Shown here: one piece after another, positions 43,981 through 52,028 of the stretch
Layout of the letters: the number at the start of each line of letters is the position of its first letter
Position numbering within the stretch: position 1 is the first letter of the stretch
Source of the DNA: Archangium violaceum Cb vi76
Lineage (GTDB): Bacteria > Myxococcota > Myxococcia > Myxococcales > Myxococcaceae
Assembly: GCF_000733295.1 (NCBI RefSeq)
Contig: NZ_JPMI01000011.1
Coordinates: 36,557 to 100,556 of the forward strand
DNA length: 64,000 nt
Reading direction: 5' to 3'
The notes under the pieces: model-generated
Told to the model about the DNA's origin: nothing
The model's input: the letters and a program-made list of their open reading frames with translations, nothing else
Database searches by the model: none
Program-made: the position numbers and the translations under genes

Positions 43981-44775
43981 ATGCGCTGTGTGCTCCTCGT
44001 TCCGGTGTGTCTCCTCGCCGCCTGCGCCGGCTCCGTGCCCGCGCTCCGCCCGGCCGCTCCGGCTCCGGCTCCCTCCGCGCCGGGAGTCCCCGAGCAGGTT
44101 TCCCGGGGCGAAGCGGTGGAGTCCTCCGGGGCCGCGTCGGCGGAAGAGGTGGCGCGGGCGCTGAGCACCACGGTGGAGGTCGCCCGGCTCGTGTCCGGAG
44201 GCTCCAGCCTGCGCGCTTCGCACCTGGGTTTCCTCGGGGCGCCCTCGCGTGCCGCGGCCCTCATCGTCGAGCGCGCGGTGCAGCTCGTGGGGGTGAAGCA
44301 GCTCGGCCGCGTGGACCGCGGCGTCCCGGACGACTGCTCCGGCCTGGTGCGGCTCGCCTACATGAAGGGCGGCATCGACCTGGTCAACCATGGCTTCCTC
44401 AACGGCGAGAACGCCGTCTCCGCCATCTACCGCCGCGCGAAGGAGCGGGGTGCCCTCCACCAGCGCCGTCCCCGTCCCGGGGACCTCGTCTTCTTCCAGG
44501 AGACCTACGACCGCAACCGCGACGGCAAGCGCAACGATGGGATGACCCACATCGCCGTCGTGGAGACCGTCGAGCTGGACGGCACCGTCACCTTCATCCA
44601 CCGGGGCAGCAAGGGCATCGCCCGCTCGCGCATGAACCTCCTCTTCCCGCGCACCCATCGCGCCGGCCAGAGCGGGGCCGTCCTCAATGACTTCCTGCGC
44701 GCCGCGTCCAAGGGACAGCGTGCCTGGCTCACGGGAGAGCTCTTCGTCGGCTTCGCCTCGCCCACGACGCTGTAG
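43981..44775 (+). CDS. NlpC/P60-like cysteine peptidase lipoprotein
   Basis: A 264-residue lipoprotein with signal LLVPVCLLAACAG and an Ala/Pro-rich linker. The catalytic Cys is in DDCSGLVRLAY (near residue 118), a His is in MTHIAVVE (near 188), and a second polar residue is in FIHRG; GDLVFFQ is the typical strand between them. These enzymes cut peptidoglycan stem peptides. An insert YDRNRDGKRNDG looks like a calcium-binding loop. ATG 43981 gives a proper signal peptide, whereas the longer frame from 43822 overlaps the kinase gene. It converges on the kinase-cyclase gene with 6 bases between stops. Confidence 0.85.
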   Translation: MRCVLLVPVCLLAACAGSVPALRPAAPAPAPSAPGVPEQVSRGEAVESSGAASAEEVARALSTTVEVARLVSGGSSLRASHLGFLGAPSRAAALIVERAVQLVGVKQLGRVDRGVPDDCSGLVRLAYMKGGIDLVNHGFLNGENAVSAIYRRAKERGALHQRRPRPGDLVFFQETYDRNRDGKRNDGMTHIAVVETVELDGTVTFIHRGSKGIARSRMNLLFPRTHRAGQSGAVLNDFLRAASKGQRAWLTGELFVGFASPTTL

Positions 44776-44781
44776 GCCCGC

Positions 44782-47427
44782 TCACTTCTTCGAGAGCGTC
44801 ACGAGGGCGTCCTTCGCCTCTTGCTGGCCGCAGTTCTTCGGGCCGGTCACGGCCTTCTCCCTGGGCAGCTTGCTCAGCTCCTCCAGGGCGGGCACGGCCT
44901 TTGGATCTCCCAGGCCCGCCAGCCGCCGCGCCGAGCGCGCGCGCACGCCGCAGTTCTTCGACTCGAGCGAGCGCGTGTACAGCTTCACCAGGTCCAGCGC
45001 GTCGGTGGAGTGCACCGCCTCCAGGTAGCGCAGCGCGCCCCACTGCCTCGGCGAGGTGGGCTCCTCGTCCGCCAGCTCCTCGAAGTGCTTCTTCACCTGC
45101 TCCTCGGAGAGCGTGCGCATCAGCGTGAGCAGCCCCTTGTCCGCCTCGTCCGCGCCGAAGTCCTCGGCCAGCCCGTCCAGCACCGCCGTCTCGAGGGCCT
45201 CACGCGCCGGGGCTTCCAGGCCGGCGAGCACCGAGTGCTCCTCCTCGTGCCGCTCCAGGCCGTGCAGCGCCCGCGCGCGCATTTGAAGCACCCCCGCGTC
45301 CTTCTTCGTCTCCGCCGGCAGGTCCGTCAGGCGCTCGAGCGCGTCCTCCAGTTGGCCCGCCTCCATCAGCTCGCGGGCCTGGTACACCGGATCATTGCGG
45401 CGCGACACCTCGTACGCGCCCAGGCCCAGTCCCAGCACGAGCCCCAGGCCCACGCCCGCCGCATGGAGCGGCCAGGCCCGAACGAGCGCCACCGTGCGCT
45501 CGGCCGCCGTGCGCGCCAGCTCCACCACCGCCCGCACCGGCTTCATCACCGGGCCGAGCTGCTCCTCGATGGGCGGGGAGAGGGACACCTCGTCCTGGCC
45601 ACCGAAGGGCAGGCCCTCCGGAGCGCGGCGGCAGCGGTGGATGCGCAGCGGCTCGCCATTGCCCGGCATGGGCACGCTGCCACAGGGCTCGGCGTCTCCC
45701 TCCACCCGGTTGCGCGCCAGGTTCACCGACTCGGTGAAGATGACCTCGCCGGCCTGGGCCACCTGCTCCACGGCCTTCACCACCTCCGCCGGCTCGCCGA
45801 GCACCGCGTCACGCGTGACGAGCACCTCGCCCGTGTGGAGGCAGATGCGCACGGGCAGGTGCTCGTCCGGGCCGCACGTCTGGTTGTGCCGCCACAGCCG
45901 GTCCTGCATGGCCATGCCGCACAGCACCGCGTGGGTGGGCGAGGAGAAGGTGACCAGCAGCGAGTCTCCCCGCTTCTGCACCAGGCGCCCGCCGTACTGG
46001 CGCACCAGCGGCAGCAGCAGCCCGTCGTGCGTCTCCAGCATCCGCGCGTTCTGCTCGTGCGTCTGCCGCGAGGTGCGCTCGGTGAAGCCCTCCAGGTCGG
46101 TGAGCATCACCGTGAGGTTCTGCGGCTTGCTCCCCGAGAGGGTGCCGCTGCCAATGGGGGCCACCGGGCCCGCGGGCTTCGGGGCGGGGACGACGGTGCC
46201 GGCGCGCACCACGTGCTTCTCGTACACCACGGCCGCCAGGGCGGACTGGGAGGGGCGGGTGGGGGCGCGCGAGGGCGAGGACGCCCCCTCGGGCAGCGGC
46301 ATGCTCCGATCGGCGCGGGTGGGCGCCTGGGAGGGCGAGCGGCCACTGCTCGCGGGCGCGGCCACCGGTGCGGAAGGGCCGAAGGCGGCGGTGCCCGAGG
46401 CCGGGGACCCGGCGGGCTTCTCCGGAGCCGGGGACGGGGACACGGGCGGGGGCGCGGCGAAGGCGGCCGTTCCGGTGCCACCCGCGGCGGAGGCGTCGGG
46501 GACGAGGAAGGCGGAGATGCTCGGCGAGGCCGTGCCCGCCGCCATCGCCAGGGGCATGCCCACCGCGAGCTGGGCTCCGGCCGCGGCCAGGGCGCCCAGC
46601 GCGTCCACCAGCGCGTTGGCGTGTGGCATGCGGTGGGCGGGCGCCTTCTGCAGCAACTGCATCACCAACGCGACGAGCGCGGGGTGCCCGGCGAGCGTGG
46701 GCGCCGCCTCGAGGAGGGGCATGGGCGTCGCGGCGGCGTGCTGGGCCACGTACTGCGTGGGCCCGGGCCCGGGGAAGGGCAGCTGGCCCGACAGCATCCG
46801 GTAGGCGAGCACCCCGAAGGAGTAGAGGTCGCTGCGCGGGTCCACCGGCGCTCCCACCGCCTGCTCCGGCGAGAGGTACTCCGGCGTGCCCACCACCAGC
46901 CCCACCTGGCTGAGGTTGCTGCTGGAGGCGTCCGGCTCCACCAACCGGGCGATGCCGAAGTCCAGCAACCGCGCCTGCTCCCCGCGCAGCCCCTTGGTGA
47001 GCAGCACGTTCTCCGGCTTGAGGTCGCGGTGGATGATGCCCTTGTCGTGGATGGCCGCCAGGCCCTCGGCGAGCTGGTACAGCAGGGGCAGCGCGCGCGA
47101 CGGCGCCATGGCCCCCAGCTGCAGCACGTCATAGAGGTTCTCGCCCTCCACGTACTCCATCACCAGGCACGCGCCCACTTCCGCCTGGCCATAGTCGATG
47201 ACGTGCACCACGGCCGGGTGCTCCACCGCGGACAGCAGGCGCGCCTCGCGCTTGAAGCGCTCGATCATGCTCGGGTGCACCATCAGATCCGCGTGCAGGA
47301 TCTTGATGGCCACCTTGCGCCCCAGCGACACCTGCTCACCGAGATACACCTCGCCCATGCCGCCTGCGCCGAGGAGCTGGAGCACACGGAAGCGGCCATC
47401 GAGGACAAGGGTACCGGTATCGATCAC
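44782..47427 (-). CDS. Ser/Thr kinase - cyclase-like - HEAT fusion protein
   Basis: An 881-residue multidomain protein. The Hanks kinase (about 12-275) has LGAGGMGEVYLGEQ, VAIKILH, HRDLKPENVLL, LDFGIARL and GTPEYLSPEQ, so it should be active. An Ala/Pro/Ser linker (about 290-430) leads to a class III nucleotide-cyclase-type domain (about 437-600). There the two metal Asp are seen (LTDLEGFTE and KRGDSLLVTF), but the Asn/Arg pair expected after GEPAEVV is absent, so catalysis is doubtful. A transmembrane helix (about 654-675) is followed by a helical HEAT-like tail. It starts with GTG at 47427. It may be a kinase whose activity depends on a pseudo-cyclase sensor. Confidence 0.9.
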   Translation of the reverse strand: MIDTGTLVLDGRFRVLQLLGAGGMGEVYLGEQVSLGRKVAIKILHADLMVHPSMIERFKREARLLSAVEHPAVVHVIDYGQAEVGACLVMEYVEGENLYDVLQLGAMAPSRALPLLYQLAEGLAAIHDKGIIHRDLKPENVLLTKGLRGEQARLLDFGIARLVEPDASSSNLSQVGLVVGTPEYLSPEQAVGAPVDPRSDLYSFGVLAYRMLSGQLPFPGPGPTQYVAQHAAATPMPLLEAAPTLAGHPALVALVMQLLQKAPAHRMPHANALVDALGALAAAGAQLAVGMPLAMAAGTASPSISAFLVPDASAAGGTGTAAFAAPPPVSPSPAPEKPAGSPASGTAAFGPSAPVAAPASSGRSPSQAPTRADRSMPLPEGASSPSRAPTRPSQSALAAVVYEKHVVRAGTVVPAPKPAGPVAPIGSGTLSGSKPQNLTVMLTDLEGFTERTSRQTHEQNARMLETHDGLLLPLVRQYGGRLVQKRGDSLLVTFSSPTHAVLCGMAMQDRLWRHNQTCGPDEHLPVRICLHTGEVLVTRDAVLGEPAEVVKAVEQVAQAGEVIFTESVNLARNRVEGDAEPCGSVPMPGNGEPLRIHRCRRAPEGLPFGGQDEVSLSPPIEEQLGPVMKPVRAVVELARTAAERTVALVRAWPLHAAGVGLGLVLGLGLGAYEVSRRNDPVYQARELMEAGQLEDALERLTDLPAETKKDAGVLQMRARALHGLERHEEEHSVLAGLEAPAREALETAVLDGLAEDFGADEADKGLLTLMRTLSEEQVKKHFEELADEEPTSPRQWGALRYLEAVHSTDALDLVKLYTRSLESKNCGVRARSARRLAGLGDPKAVPALEELSKLPREKAVTGPKNCGQQEAKDALVTLSKK

Positions 47428-47675
47428 GGGCGCTGCATCTTCGCCGGAAACGGGTGTCGCGGGCAGTGGCTTCGCGTGAAGCGAGCACGCTCATCTACCT
47501 GCCCCCCGAGCAGCGGAACAGGAAAACTCGCGTGGACCTGTCCTGGAAGGTCCTGTGGTGGACTTCCGGTGAACATCGCATGCCGCGGTGCGGTGGGGCG
47601 GGCGGTGGGGTCCAGGCGGGCGAGCGCCTCTCCCACGGTCCGGGGGCGCGGCGGGGGCCGTGGTAGGAGCTCTTC

Positions 47676-47975
47676 GTGGAGCCGGAGCGCTGCGTGTTCT
47701 TCGAGGGCGAGGTGCGCCAGCACAAGCGGGTGCCCGCCGAGCTGCGCACCCTCGAGCGGGGTGGCTTCGGGGTGTGTCTGCTCTCGCCCCGGGACGCGCA
47801 GGTCGTGCTGAGCCTGGTGCTGGAGTTCTCCGGGCAGGTGGTGGAGCTGGAGGCGCAGGTGGTCCAGGTGTTTCCGCCCCAGGAGGGCTCGGGGGCGGTG
47901 GTGGGGCTGGCGCTGCTGTTCACCGACAGGACGCGGGCCGAGTCCCTGTTGCGCCCCTGGTTGGGCCACACGTGA
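47676..47975 (+). CDS. PilZ-like small protein
   Basis: A 99-residue protein with one beta-barrel-like domain. The C-terminal half (VVELEAQVVQVFPPQ, then VVGLALLFTD) resembles PilZ domains. The N-terminal RxxxR c-di-GMP motif is not clear (EVRQHKRVP is the best candidate), so binding is uncertain. The GTG has AGGAG 6 bases upstream. The last 115 or so bases of this gene recur at 51484-51596, which marks it as one boundary of the duplicated region downstream. Confidence 0.65.
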   Translation: MEPERCVFFEGEVRQHKRVPAELRTLERGGFGVCLLSPRDAQVVLSLVLEFSGQVVELEAQVVQVFPPQEGSGAVVGLALLFTDRTRAESLLRPWLGHT

Positions 47976-48053
47976 GGCGGCCGGGGCGAGTGACTGCTTC
48001 GAACATGTCTGCCTTCGCGGCCAATATCCTCCAAGACAGGTCCAAGCGGGCTT

Positions 48054-48075
48054 CAGGTGTAGATATCTACACCTG
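48054..48075. promoter_or_regulatory. 22-bp perfect palindrome
   Basis: CAGGTGTAGATATCTACACC followed by TG reads the same on both strands (11-base arms, no spacer). It lies between the PilZ-like gene and the decayed kinase. It could be a repressor operator or a recombination site; its AT-rich centre contrasts with the region. Confidence 0.5.
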
Positions 48076-48172
48076 GGCCGAGGCAGCACCCGCCTGGCGC
48101 TCCGATTGTGAAACACGTGCCGCGGGCCCACGGGCGCCGTGGCGGCGAAAGCCGTGCTAGACCTTGGAGGTC

Positions 48173-49068
48173 ATGAAGTCGGCCCGACTCACGGAGACAG
48201 TGTCCTTCCAGCCCCTCGCCCGCGGAGACACGGGGGGGAGTACGAGGTGGAGGCCCCGCTGGGCTCCGGGGGGGGGCCATGGCCTCGTCTTCAAGGTGCG
48301 GCGCGCCGGGTTGCCCTTCGCCCTCAAGCTGCTGCGCGGCCGGAGCCTGGAGGCCCGGGGGCAGCGGGAAATCAACATCCTGCGGCGCCTCGAGCACCCC
48401 AACGTGGTGGGCTTCCACGGCTGTGGCAGGTGGCCGCACCCGGTGCACGGCCCGCTCTACTTCGTCATGGACTTCGTGGAGGGCCGGACGCCGGAACAGT
48501 GGGCCCTGGAGGACAACCCGTGCGCGCGCTGCGTGGCGCGCGTGCTGCTGGAGCTGGCGCGGGCGCTGGCGCACATCCACGCCCGGGGCGTGCTGCACCG
48601 CGACCTCAAGCTGGAGAACACCTGCTGCGCGCCTCGGACGGGGTGCCGGTGCTGGTGGACTTCGGAATCGGCTGGCTGGCGGAAGAGCCCCCGCTCACCC
48701 ATGGCCCGCTGCCGCCGTGCACCGCCGAGTACCGCAGCCCCGAGGCGCTGCGCTTCGCGCGCGCGCACACCGGCGGGCAGGCGCGCTACGTGGCGGACGC
48801 GGGGGACGAGCTGTGGGCGCTGGGCGTCATCCTCTACTGGCTGCTCACGGCGGAGGACCCAGCCAACAAGGTCCGCATCCCGGGCCACAAGGGACCTCAC
48901 CCCAGGGAGTACCACGAGGAGGTCTTCGAGCGGCTCGGGAAGGCAGTCAGGAACTGCGAAACCACGGTTCAATGTCAGGAGGCCCTCACCCAGGAATTGA
49001 AGCTGCTTGCTGAGCAGATCCGAACGGTAGGCTCCAGACTCAACAAGCGCGTCACCCGCACGCAGTGA
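48173..49068 (+). pseudogene. frameshifted Ser/Thr kinase
   Basis: A small Hanks-type kinase spread over two frames. ATG 48173 (GGAGG upstream) starts frame 2. One G is missing in a run of seven near 48232, which moves the Gly-rich loop (GEYEVEAPLGSGG) to another frame. One G too many in the run of nine near 48268 restores frame 2 for VFKV, the ATP Lys (FALKLL) and HRDLKLEN. Then an AC duplication near 48618 throws the rest (LVDFGIGWLAEE, EYRSPEAL) into frame 1, which ends at 49068. As written it cannot make a kinase. Two changes lie in homopolymers, so assembly error is a real alternative to decay. Confidence 0.75.
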
Positions 49069-49083
49069 GCTCAGGAGAATGGC

Positions 49084-50248
49084 ATGCCGAAGAAATACTT
49101 CAGGCTGATGCCTGTTCGTTTTGACGGTCGCCTTCGCGTTCCCATCCTCCATCCAGGCAGCCCACTGGATTTCTCGTTCGCAGACTCGGGGGATTTTCCC
49201 GTGGTCACCGAAAAGGTCGCCAGCACCCTCGCCGAACTGGCCCCTGGCGATGTGCAGCTCTACCCCGCCGTGGTGGACTCGCGGCCAGAGCCCTACGTCC
49301 TCGTCAACGTCGCGCGCCAGGTGAAGTGCATCGACGACGAGACCTCCGAGGAAGTGCTCTACTGGAAACCGGAAGACAACCGACCTGACCTGCTCGGCCA
49401 GTATCGGTCCGTGGGCGGCATGCGTATCGACCCCTCGAAAGTGGGTGATGCCAAGGTCTTTCGGCCCCGGGGCTATCCAAAAGCCCTCCTCATTTCTGAA
49501 GACGTGAAGGAGGCCCTGGAGCGCACCGGAGCCTCGGGCATGGAGTTCAGAGAAGTCACTGGCCCCAGCCCCATCAGCGAGGAGGAGCGCGTCTACAAGC
49601 GCAGGTGTCGTGAGCTGCTGGAGCCTCCCCCTGCCGCCAGACGTGCCGCGTGGAAGTCGCTCGGCAGGCTGGACGAGATGGCCGTTGCTCCTCGGGCCAT
49701 CTGCTACGAATGGCCGGGCCACCGGCAAGACTGGGCCATCATCCATCGGGAGCCAGGGCGCATCCTCCTCGTCTCCGAGGGCCTCTCGGACCCGTTCATC
49801 GCTCGCTTGGAGCCCTCCGTGGGTTTCGGCTTGGAGCTCGCCCTGGAGACGGAACTGGCGGAGCTGCCCCTCGATGCCATCGAGGGAAGCTGGCCCTACG
49901 TGCTGCTCGAGCGAGTCTCAAAGGAGGTGGTGGCCCAGGAGCACGAGAGAGAGCGGGCCAAGGCGGGCCTGCTCGTGCTGGAGGTGGCGGGCAATGGGCC
50001 TGCCCGCCACCCTCGTGAGCGCTGAGGGACGCGTGGGGGTGCTGCTCGGCCAGGAGTCGCGCTCACTGCCCCGGCTGTTCCCCTCGCCCTTCGGCGACGT
50101 GCGGCTCGTCACCGTCAAGGCCCTGCTGCCCGCCGAGTTGGAGTACGCCTCGAAGCGTGGCACGCAGGGCGCGGCCGAACTGGCGCAGCGCTTCGCTGGA
50201 AACGGGGAGGAGCACCTCGCGCGCGCCAATCGGCAAGCAGTGGTGTAG
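49084..50248 (+). pseudogene. Imm11-type protein with SUFU-like C-terminal domain, frameshifted
   Basis: From ATG 49084 (AGGAG upstream) a 313-residue product is open to 50025. Residues 1-155 match the Imm11/DUF1629-type pattern: KYFRLMP, VARQVKCIDDETSEEV, DNRPDLLGQYRSVGGMRIDPSKV, FRPRGYPKALLISEDVKEAL. From about 190 on it looks like a Suppressor-of-fused-type domain (DWAIIHREPGRILLVSEGLSDPF). Near 50003 an extra C moves the end of that domain (VSAEGRVGVLLG, LVTVKALLPAEL) into another frame, open to 50248. The intact protein would have about 388 residues. Such proteins usually protect from a polymorphic toxin; no toxin gene is adjacent, so it is an orphan. Confidence 0.75.
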
Positions 50249-50372
50249 TGGGCCCGTTGGCAAACACTTTCGGGTGAAGCTGGCGGGCGGCTCCATCCGC
50301 AAGGTGGGCGTGGATTTGAACAAGGGCCGCACGCGGGCGACGTGACCACCCCAGCGTCGCTGACGCTCCGAC

Positions 50373-50439
50373 TGTTCCACATGGCCGGAACGGGTGTTCC
50401 ACTTCGCCCGGAACGAGTGTTCCACTTCGCCGGAATACG
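50373..50439. repeat. three tandem repeats like IS21-family ends
   Basis: Units of 22-23 bases (50373-50394, 50395-50417, 50418-50439), each starting TGTTCCAC and containing GCCGGAA or a close variant. IS21-family elements carry multiple short repeats of this type at their ends, and I recall similar sequences in myxobacterial members. No transposase gene is next to them, so this would be a solo end. The assignment is by resemblance only. Confidence 0.5.
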
Positions 50440-50443
50440 CGCC

Positions 50444-51031
50444 TCAGTAGAGTATGCAGTAGCTGCCGTCGGAGCAGTAGTTCGACGACGAGCAGCACGC
50501 GCCATTGTTGCAACGGCCCTGGCAGCAATCGATGGCGCAGCTGAAGGCGTCTTCGTTCAGCGAGCACTCGCCGTCACCGCAGTAGTTCGGGCAGGGCTCA
50601 TCGGCGTAGCTCGAGGCCGACCTGGAGGTGTTGGCCCAGCAGGTGGTGCGCCCCCCGCCGCTGTCGATGACCATGGGCACGGCCTTCACGTTGAAGAGGT
50701 ACGAGCCACAGGACAGGCCCGCCCTGCTGAAGTACCAGCCGCCCGAGGTGCCGGAGAGCTCGGAGGACGACTGCAGGACGTTGTTGATGCGGAACTCCAG
50801 CCGCACCGCGTTGGCCGGGTAGGACACCGCCCAGTTTCCACTGCCCGCCATCTCTCCCTGGTAGGTGCTGATGCCGTTGATGGTCAGGCTGGTGACGGCC
50901 GCGTTGGAGCACAGGGCCAACCCGGTGGTGCCTGTCAGCTCCATCTCCTCGGGAGCATCGACGACACCGCCGCACGCTGTCAGCAGCAGGCCGGACAACA
51001 GGACACAGATCGGGGAGAGATGACGCGGCAT
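50444..51031 (-). CDS. cysteine-rich lipoprotein
   Basis: A 195-residue lipoprotein. The start at 51031 is set by GGAGG 8 bases upstream; the longer frame from 51046 begins inside that site. The signal ICVLLSGLLLTAC ends at the lipobox. A beta-sandwich-like part (residues about 40-145) precedes a C-terminal tail with more than ten Cys in about 50 residues (CPNYCGDGECSLNED, CQGRCNNGACC), as in small disulphide-rich extracellular modules of myxobacteria. It is likely at the cell surface, stabilised by disulphides. Function is unknown. Confidence 0.8.
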   Translation of the reverse strand: MPRHLSPICVLLSGLLLTACGGVVDAPEEMELTGTTGLALCSNAAVTSLTINGISTYQGEMAGSGNWAVSYPANAVRLEFRINNVLQSSSELSGTSGGWYFSRAGLSCGSYLFNVKAVPMVIDSGGGRTTCWANTSRSASSYADEPCPNYCGDGECSLNEDAFSCAIDCCQGRCNNGACCSSSNYCSDGSYCILY

Positions 51032-51142
51032 CACGGGGACCTCCAAGCGGGGGGATGGGCCTCGGCGGGGGCCGGAGGCTCATCATCTACCCCTATCATG
51101 TTTTCCCACGAAATGCGCGAAATACCATGAAAGGCAGGAGAG

Positions 51143-51350
51143 CCGCTCACGCCGTCTTCAGGCTGAGCTGCCACGACACGCCGTACCGGTCGGCGAGCCA
51201 GGTGAACTTCCGGCTGAACGGGTGCTCGCCCAGCGGCATCATCACCTGTCCTCTCTCGCCCAGCTTCGCGGCCAGCATGTCGAGTTCCGCCTCCGAATCA
51301 CTCGTGGCGAAGATGGACGTGGCGGGCGTGAAGCTGAACCCCTGCTTCGC
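51143..51350 (-). repeat. direct repeat, copy 1 (3' part of the VOC gene)
   Basis: This 208-base segment is about 90 % identical to 56629-56836 in the same orientation and covers the 3' half of the VOC gene. The two copies enclose the lanthipeptide genes and are 5486 bases apart. Recombination between them would excise that block exactly. Confidence 0.85.
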
Positions 51351-51395
51351 CATCTCTTCCATCAGCTTCCTCACCTGGGCATCCGTCGTCCTCAT
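51147..51395 (-). pseudogene. chimeric fragment: transposase-like N-terminus joined to VOC protein C-terminus
   Basis: An 82-codon frame. Its last 64 residues (GFSFTPATSIFATSDSEAE and so on to LSLKTA) are a near copy of the end of the VOC protein encoded at 56633-57037. The first 18 (MRTTDAQVRKLMEEMAK) are unrelated to that protein and resemble the start of IS21-type IstA transposases, from memory. The joint is near 51343. The VOC half lacks the first metal/substrate side, so it is not a functional glyoxalase-fold protein. Confidence 0.65.
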
Positions 51396-51483
51396 CCGTC
51401 CATCCGAACACCTCCGGAGTCATCGGGTTTCTACCGTCGGCCGCCGTCACTCAGGATGGGGAGGTGTGTTTGTCGCTGAGCAT

Positions 51484-51596
51484 GGTCCAGGTGTTTCCGC
51501 CCCAGGCGGGCTGGGAGGAGGTGGTGGGGCTGGCGCCGCTGTTCACCGACAGGGCACGGGCCGATTCCCCGCCGCACCCCTGGCTGGGCCAGGGCC
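51484..51596 (+). pseudogene. 3' fragment of the PilZ-like gene
   Basis: About 113 bases, roughly 85 % identical to the end of the PilZ-like gene at 47861-47973 and in the same orientation. It encodes VQVFPPQAGWEEVVGLAP and FTDRARAD, then PHPWLG. There is no start and the N-terminal half is missing. It sits immediately before the lanthipeptide genes. Confidence 0.75.
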
Positions 51597-51703
51597 GAGG
51601 CAGGAGCGGGATTCTGTCTCGAATCGAGGGTCTTTCCATGAATACAAACAAAGACAGGCTCAATCCGTCGCACATCGTGTCCTCTGAAATCAGACAGACG
51701 TCG

Positions 51704-51732
51704 TTGACGCTCCAATGATGTTCACGTACAGT
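51704..51732 (+). promoter_or_regulatory. sigma-70-like promoter of the lanthipeptide precursor gene
   Basis: TTGACG (51704-51709) and TACAGT (51727-51732) are separated by exactly 17 bases. Transcription would start near 51739, only a few bases before the precursor ATG at 51743, which has no ribosome site. The mRNA could thus be leaderless. Alternatively the match is by chance and the promoter lies farther upstream. Confidence 0.4.
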
Positions 51733-51742
51733 GCGTGACACC

Positions 51743-51931
51743 ATGGACAATCACGACAAGCCGAACCGGAAGAAGTTGAGCCTCAACAAGCAGACGCTTC
51801 GCGTGCTCGCCGATGATGAGCTCACCGAGGTGAATGGTGGCCTCGCGCTGGAGCTTCCCCACCTCACGTGGTCGGCGAAGTGCCGGAAGTCGGCGGATAT
51901 GAGCGGTACTGGTCCCACCTGCTTCTGCTGA
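51743..51931 (+). CDS. lanA: class I lanthipeptide precursor
   Basis: A 62-residue peptide. The leader (1-33) contains KKLSLNKQTLRVL, like the FNLD-type recognition box of class I leaders, then acidic DDELTEV and ends in NGG, a double-Gly cleavage site. The core (34-62) begins LALELPHLTW and ends GPTCFC. It has three Cys (core positions 14, 27, 29) and six Ser/Thr (9, 11, 17, 21, 23, 26), so two or three lanthionine rings are possible. LanC and LanB genes follow. ATG 51743 is used; a GTG at 51731 would add four residues but overlaps the predicted promoter. Target and final structure are unknown. Confidence 0.9.
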   Translation: MDNHDKPNRKKLSLNKQTLRVLADDELTEVNGGLALELPHLTWSAKCRKSADMSGTGPTCFC

Positions 51932-51942
51932 GAGGTGGGGTC

Positions 51943-51993
51943 TGTCCGGTGCTGGGTCTGGTGTCCAGGTTCATGTGGCCCCAGCACCGGACA
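51943..51993 (+). terminator. strong hairpin between lanA and lanC (attenuator-type)
   Basis: TGTCCGGTGCTGGG (51943-51956) and CCCAGCACCGGACA (51980-51993) are perfectly complementary over 14 bases, with a 23-base loop. It lies 12 bases after the lanA stop. No T run follows. In RiPP operons such hairpins act as partial terminators or processing sites, so that the precursor is made in excess of the enzymes. Confidence 0.7.
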
Positions 51994-52028
51994 AACCATG
52001 GGTGGCGGGTTGGGCCGAGCAACTCCCG

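Noticed and set aside
42171..44264. 697-codon open frame on the minus strand
   Set aside because: Antisense to the PAS histidine kinase, with no recognisable domain.
44821..47811. 996-codon open frame on the plus strand
   Set aside because: Antisense to the kinase-cyclase fusion, whose domains are unmistakable on the minus strand.
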